The notes beneath the pieces were generated by a model, which did no database searches, was not told where the DNA came from, and saw only the letters and a program-made list of their open reading frames with translations. 15,243 bases of DNA from Solirubrobacteraceae bacterium. Lineage in GTDB: Bacteria > Actinomycetota > Thermoleophilia > Solirubrobacterales > Solirubrobacteraceae. Positions 15,016 through 15,243 of this stretch are shown piece by piece; the stretch's first letter is position 1; each line of letters opens with the position of its first letter. A program made the position numbers and the translations under genes. The stretch is taken from assembly GCA_025935735.1 (NCBI GenBank), contig JAICUS010000072.1, forward strand, positions 1 through 15,243, written 5' to 3'.

Positions 15016-15050
15016 GCCGCCTGGCGGCCGCTGATCGCCGCCTGGCGGCG
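15016..15050. repeat. Two tandem perfect palindromes, 21 bp apart centre to centre
   Basis: GCCGCC-T-GGCGGC at 15016-15028 and CGCCGCC-T-GGCGGCG at 15036-15050 share a 13-bp core, each a perfect inverted repeat around a central T. The centres (15022 and 15043) are 21 bp, two helical turns, apart. They lie 24 bases after the stop of the binding-protein gene. No T-tract follows, so a standard terminator is not evident. Either a paired operator or an attenuating hairpin is possible. Confidence 0.55.
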
Positions 15051-15063
15051 TCCTCGACCACTT

Positions 15064-15082
15064 GAAATCCCAGAGGGATTCC
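15064..15082. other. Inverted repeat AATCCC-AGA-GGGATT between binding-protein and amidohydrolase genes
   Basis: A perfect 6-bp inverted repeat with a 3-base loop at 15066-15080, extendable to 15064-15082 with one mismatch. It is AT-richer than its surroundings. There is no U-tract after it. Together with the two palindromes upstream, it makes the 169-bp gap 14993-15161 the most structured non-coding piece of the window; I see no promoter or small gene in that gap. Confidence 0.4.
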
Positions 15083-15161
15083 GGCGGGTCTGCGTCCTTG
15101 CCAGCCGGCGCCAGCGACCCCCAGTCGACGCACGTACCCACGAGAGGAGCCACTAGCGGCC

Positions 15162-15243
15162 ATGCCCGGGCTCGCCGTCGTCTCCGGCGCGCGCGTCGTC
15201 CTCGCGGACGGCGTGCGCGACCTCGACATCGTCATCGAGGACG
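15162..15243 (+). CDS. Amidohydrolase, hydantoinase/allantoinase-like (5' end only)
   Basis: Only 27 residues are inside the window, from ATG 15162, and the frame runs off the edge. The N-terminus (VVSGARVVLADGVRDLDIVIED) has the pattern of the small beta-domain that opens the amidohydrolase superfamily proteins dihydropyrimidinase, D-hydantoinase and allantoinase (I-x-G-x-x-V ... D-G-x-x-x-D-I-x-I-x-D/G). Such enzymes hydrolyse cyclic or linear amide bonds. The metal-binding His-x-His and carboxylated Lys would lie beyond the window, so the subfamily cannot be set. GAGAGGAG at about 15142-15149 is slightly far (13 bases) from the ATG. It follows the binding-protein gene on the same strand and may belong to the same pathway. 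Confidence 0.6.
   Translation, partial: MPGLAVVSGARVVLADGVRDLDIVIED

Noticed and set aside
13343..15235. A 630-codon open frame on the minus strand
   Set aside because: It is antisense to the clearly recognisable binding-protein gene and has low-complexity Arg/Val/Asp composition with no motif.

Overview
The window is about 15 kb of very GC-rich DNA with strong G/C preference at third codon positions, packed genes, TTG and GTG starts, and promoters of the TTGACA / TAnnnT type, two of them apparently leaderless. This points to a high-GC actinomycete. A Thermoleophilia/Solirubrobacterales-like host is my guess, but nothing here proves it. There is no gap of more than about 170 bases without a gene, and I see no tRNA, rRNA, CRISPR array or insertion sequence.

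Layout. 1-354: the 3' end of an M19 (renal-type) dipeptidase gene. 363-740, minus strand: a small unrecognised gene. It is divergent from 809-1393, an XRE-cupin regulator, and the two share a 68-bp promoter region. 1472-13272: one tightly packed plus-strand operon with mostly overlapping genes. It encodes an Ldh_2-type oxidoreductase, a DegT-type aminotransferase, two related class I aminotransferase-fold proteins (the first lacking the catalytic residues), a D-2-hydroxyacid dehydrogenase, two tandem DUF4438 paralogues, a short-chain dehydrogenase and a complete Dpp/Opp-type ABC transporter (two permeases, two ATPases). 13349-14992: the lipoprotein solute-binding subunit of that transporter, behind its own promoter. 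14993-15161: an intergenic stretch with strong inverted repeats. 15162-end: the start of an amidohydrolase/hydantoinase-like gene.

How it may work together. A peptide-, opine- or amino-acid-derivative-like compound is probably taken up by the ABC transporter. It is then processed by hydrolases (M19, amidohydrolase), three aminotransferase-fold proteins, three NAD(P)-dependent oxidoreductases and the two DUF4438 proteins. The substrate cannot be named from sequence. The promoters of the enzyme/transport operon and of the binding-protein gene share a 33-bp element (25 of 33 identical), so they are probably co-regulated, perhaps by the XRE-cupin protein.

The most unusual feature is a pair of aminotransferase paralogues with complementary defects. 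The first has lost the PLP lysine and the other cofactor contacts but keeps the tyrosine that this fold lends to the partner subunit. The second has all catalytic residues but lacks that tyrosine. This suggests a heterodimer with a single active site. The DUF4438 pair shows a similar pattern of reciprocal motif loss.
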